Position numbers and translations under genes: made by a program. Positions 5,660 to 5,864 of a stretch of DNA of 5,864 nt are shown piece by piece (positions within the stretch are counted from its first letter, which is position 1; the number at the start of each line of letters is the position of its first letter). The notes under the pieces are model-generated. The model was not told where the DNA came from, searched no databases, and saw nothing but the letters and a program-made list of their open reading frames with translations. This stretch comes from Hyphomicrobiales bacterium (GTDB lineage Bacteria > Pseudomonadota > Alphaproteobacteria > Rhizobiales > Xanthobacteraceae). The stretch lies in assembly GCA_003133345.1 (NCBI GenBank), contig PKXB01000196.1, forward strand, positions 9,768 through 15,631. Direction: 5' to 3'.

Positions 5660-5719
5660 TTCCAACGACTGCCGTGCGAGATTACGAAAACCAAACCACT
5701 GTTAAAGTCGGGGTCTTCG

Positions 5720-5864
5720 ATGCGCAAACAACAAACTATCGACCATCGTCGTCGCGCGCTGCTGGGCGCGGGCGGCGTGCTCATGCTGGGTGCGATGTTA
5801 CAACCGGCGCGCCTGTGGGGCCAGGGCGCCTCGCCGGCCAAGATCGGCATCATCGGATCGGGTC
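5720..5864 (+). CDS. Tat-exported protein with Rossmann nucleotide-binding start (partial)
   Basis: The first 48 codons of a gene cut by the window end. Residues 10-15 (R-R-R-A-L-L) form a twin-arginine motif, followed by a hydrophobic Gly/Ala/Leu stretch (14-27) and a short tail to about residue 37, so the protein should be folded in the cytoplasm and exported by Tat. The mature start K41-I-G-I-I-G-S-G48 is a beta-strand and glycine loop of the GxG kind that binds NAD(P) or a related cofactor. I recall Tat-signal proteins of the NADP/F420-dependent oxidoreductase family beginning this way, so that is the best guess, but the rest of the domain is not visible. GGGG (5710-5713) lies 6 bases before the ATG and could serve as the ribosome site. 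GC rises again compared with the stretch to its left. The neighbour on the other strand is the degenerate tRNA. Confidence 0.8.
   Translation, partial: MRKQQTIDHRRRALLGAGGVLMLGAMLQPARLWGQGASPAKIGIIGSG

Overview
The window reads as a chromosomal segment of a GC-rich proteobacterium, most likely an alphaproteobacterium of the Rhizobiales (Hyphomicrobiales) type. This rests on high GC in most genes, the style of the small lipoprotein, and a cobalamin-independent methionine synthase-like gene directly behind a flavin monooxygenase. No marker gene fixes the taxonomy, so the placement is inference.

Layout. At 1-294 is the C-terminal end of an FAD-dependent monooxygenase. Five bases later (300-1322) a stand-alone MetE C-terminal-domain protein with all four zinc ligands begins; the two look like an operon. 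It ends tail-to-tail, with overlapping stop codons, against csoR (1319-1606, minus strand). Between csoR and the divergent copper-exporting P1B-ATPase gene (1677-4007) lies a perfect 11+1+11 bp palindrome, the expected CsoR operator. The csoR promoter that can be read through it predicts a leaderless csoR mRNA. Together these form a self-contained copper-sensing and efflux unit: CsoR represses both directions until Cu(I) binds, then the ATPase pumps Cu(I) out of the cytoplasm. The ATPase has a YHS domain and a heavy-metal-binding (HMBD) domain at its N-terminus instead of the classical HMA domains.

Convergent with copA is a small hypothetical lipoprotein gene (4017-4409, minus). From about 4440 to 5720 the base composition falls to roughly 42-60% GC by line, against up to 80% inside copA. 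This stretch holds a secreted monohaem cytochrome c (4520-4963, minus), a small zinc-ribbon membrane protein (5103-5381, minus), an FNR/FixK-type box upstream of the latter, and a tRNA-Leu(UAA)-like gene (5520-5601, minus) with several apparently disabling changes. At the right edge a Tat-signal protein with a Rossmann-type nucleotide-binding start (5720 onward, plus) is cut by the window end.

No CRISPR array, insertion sequence or phage gene was seen, and no gene-free stretch exceeds 300 bases. There is no clear evidence of a wholly new system. The most unusual items are the degenerate tRNA, the operator-embedded leaderless csoR promoter, and the possibly oxygen-regulated zinc-ribbon/cytochrome c pair in the low-GC stretch.
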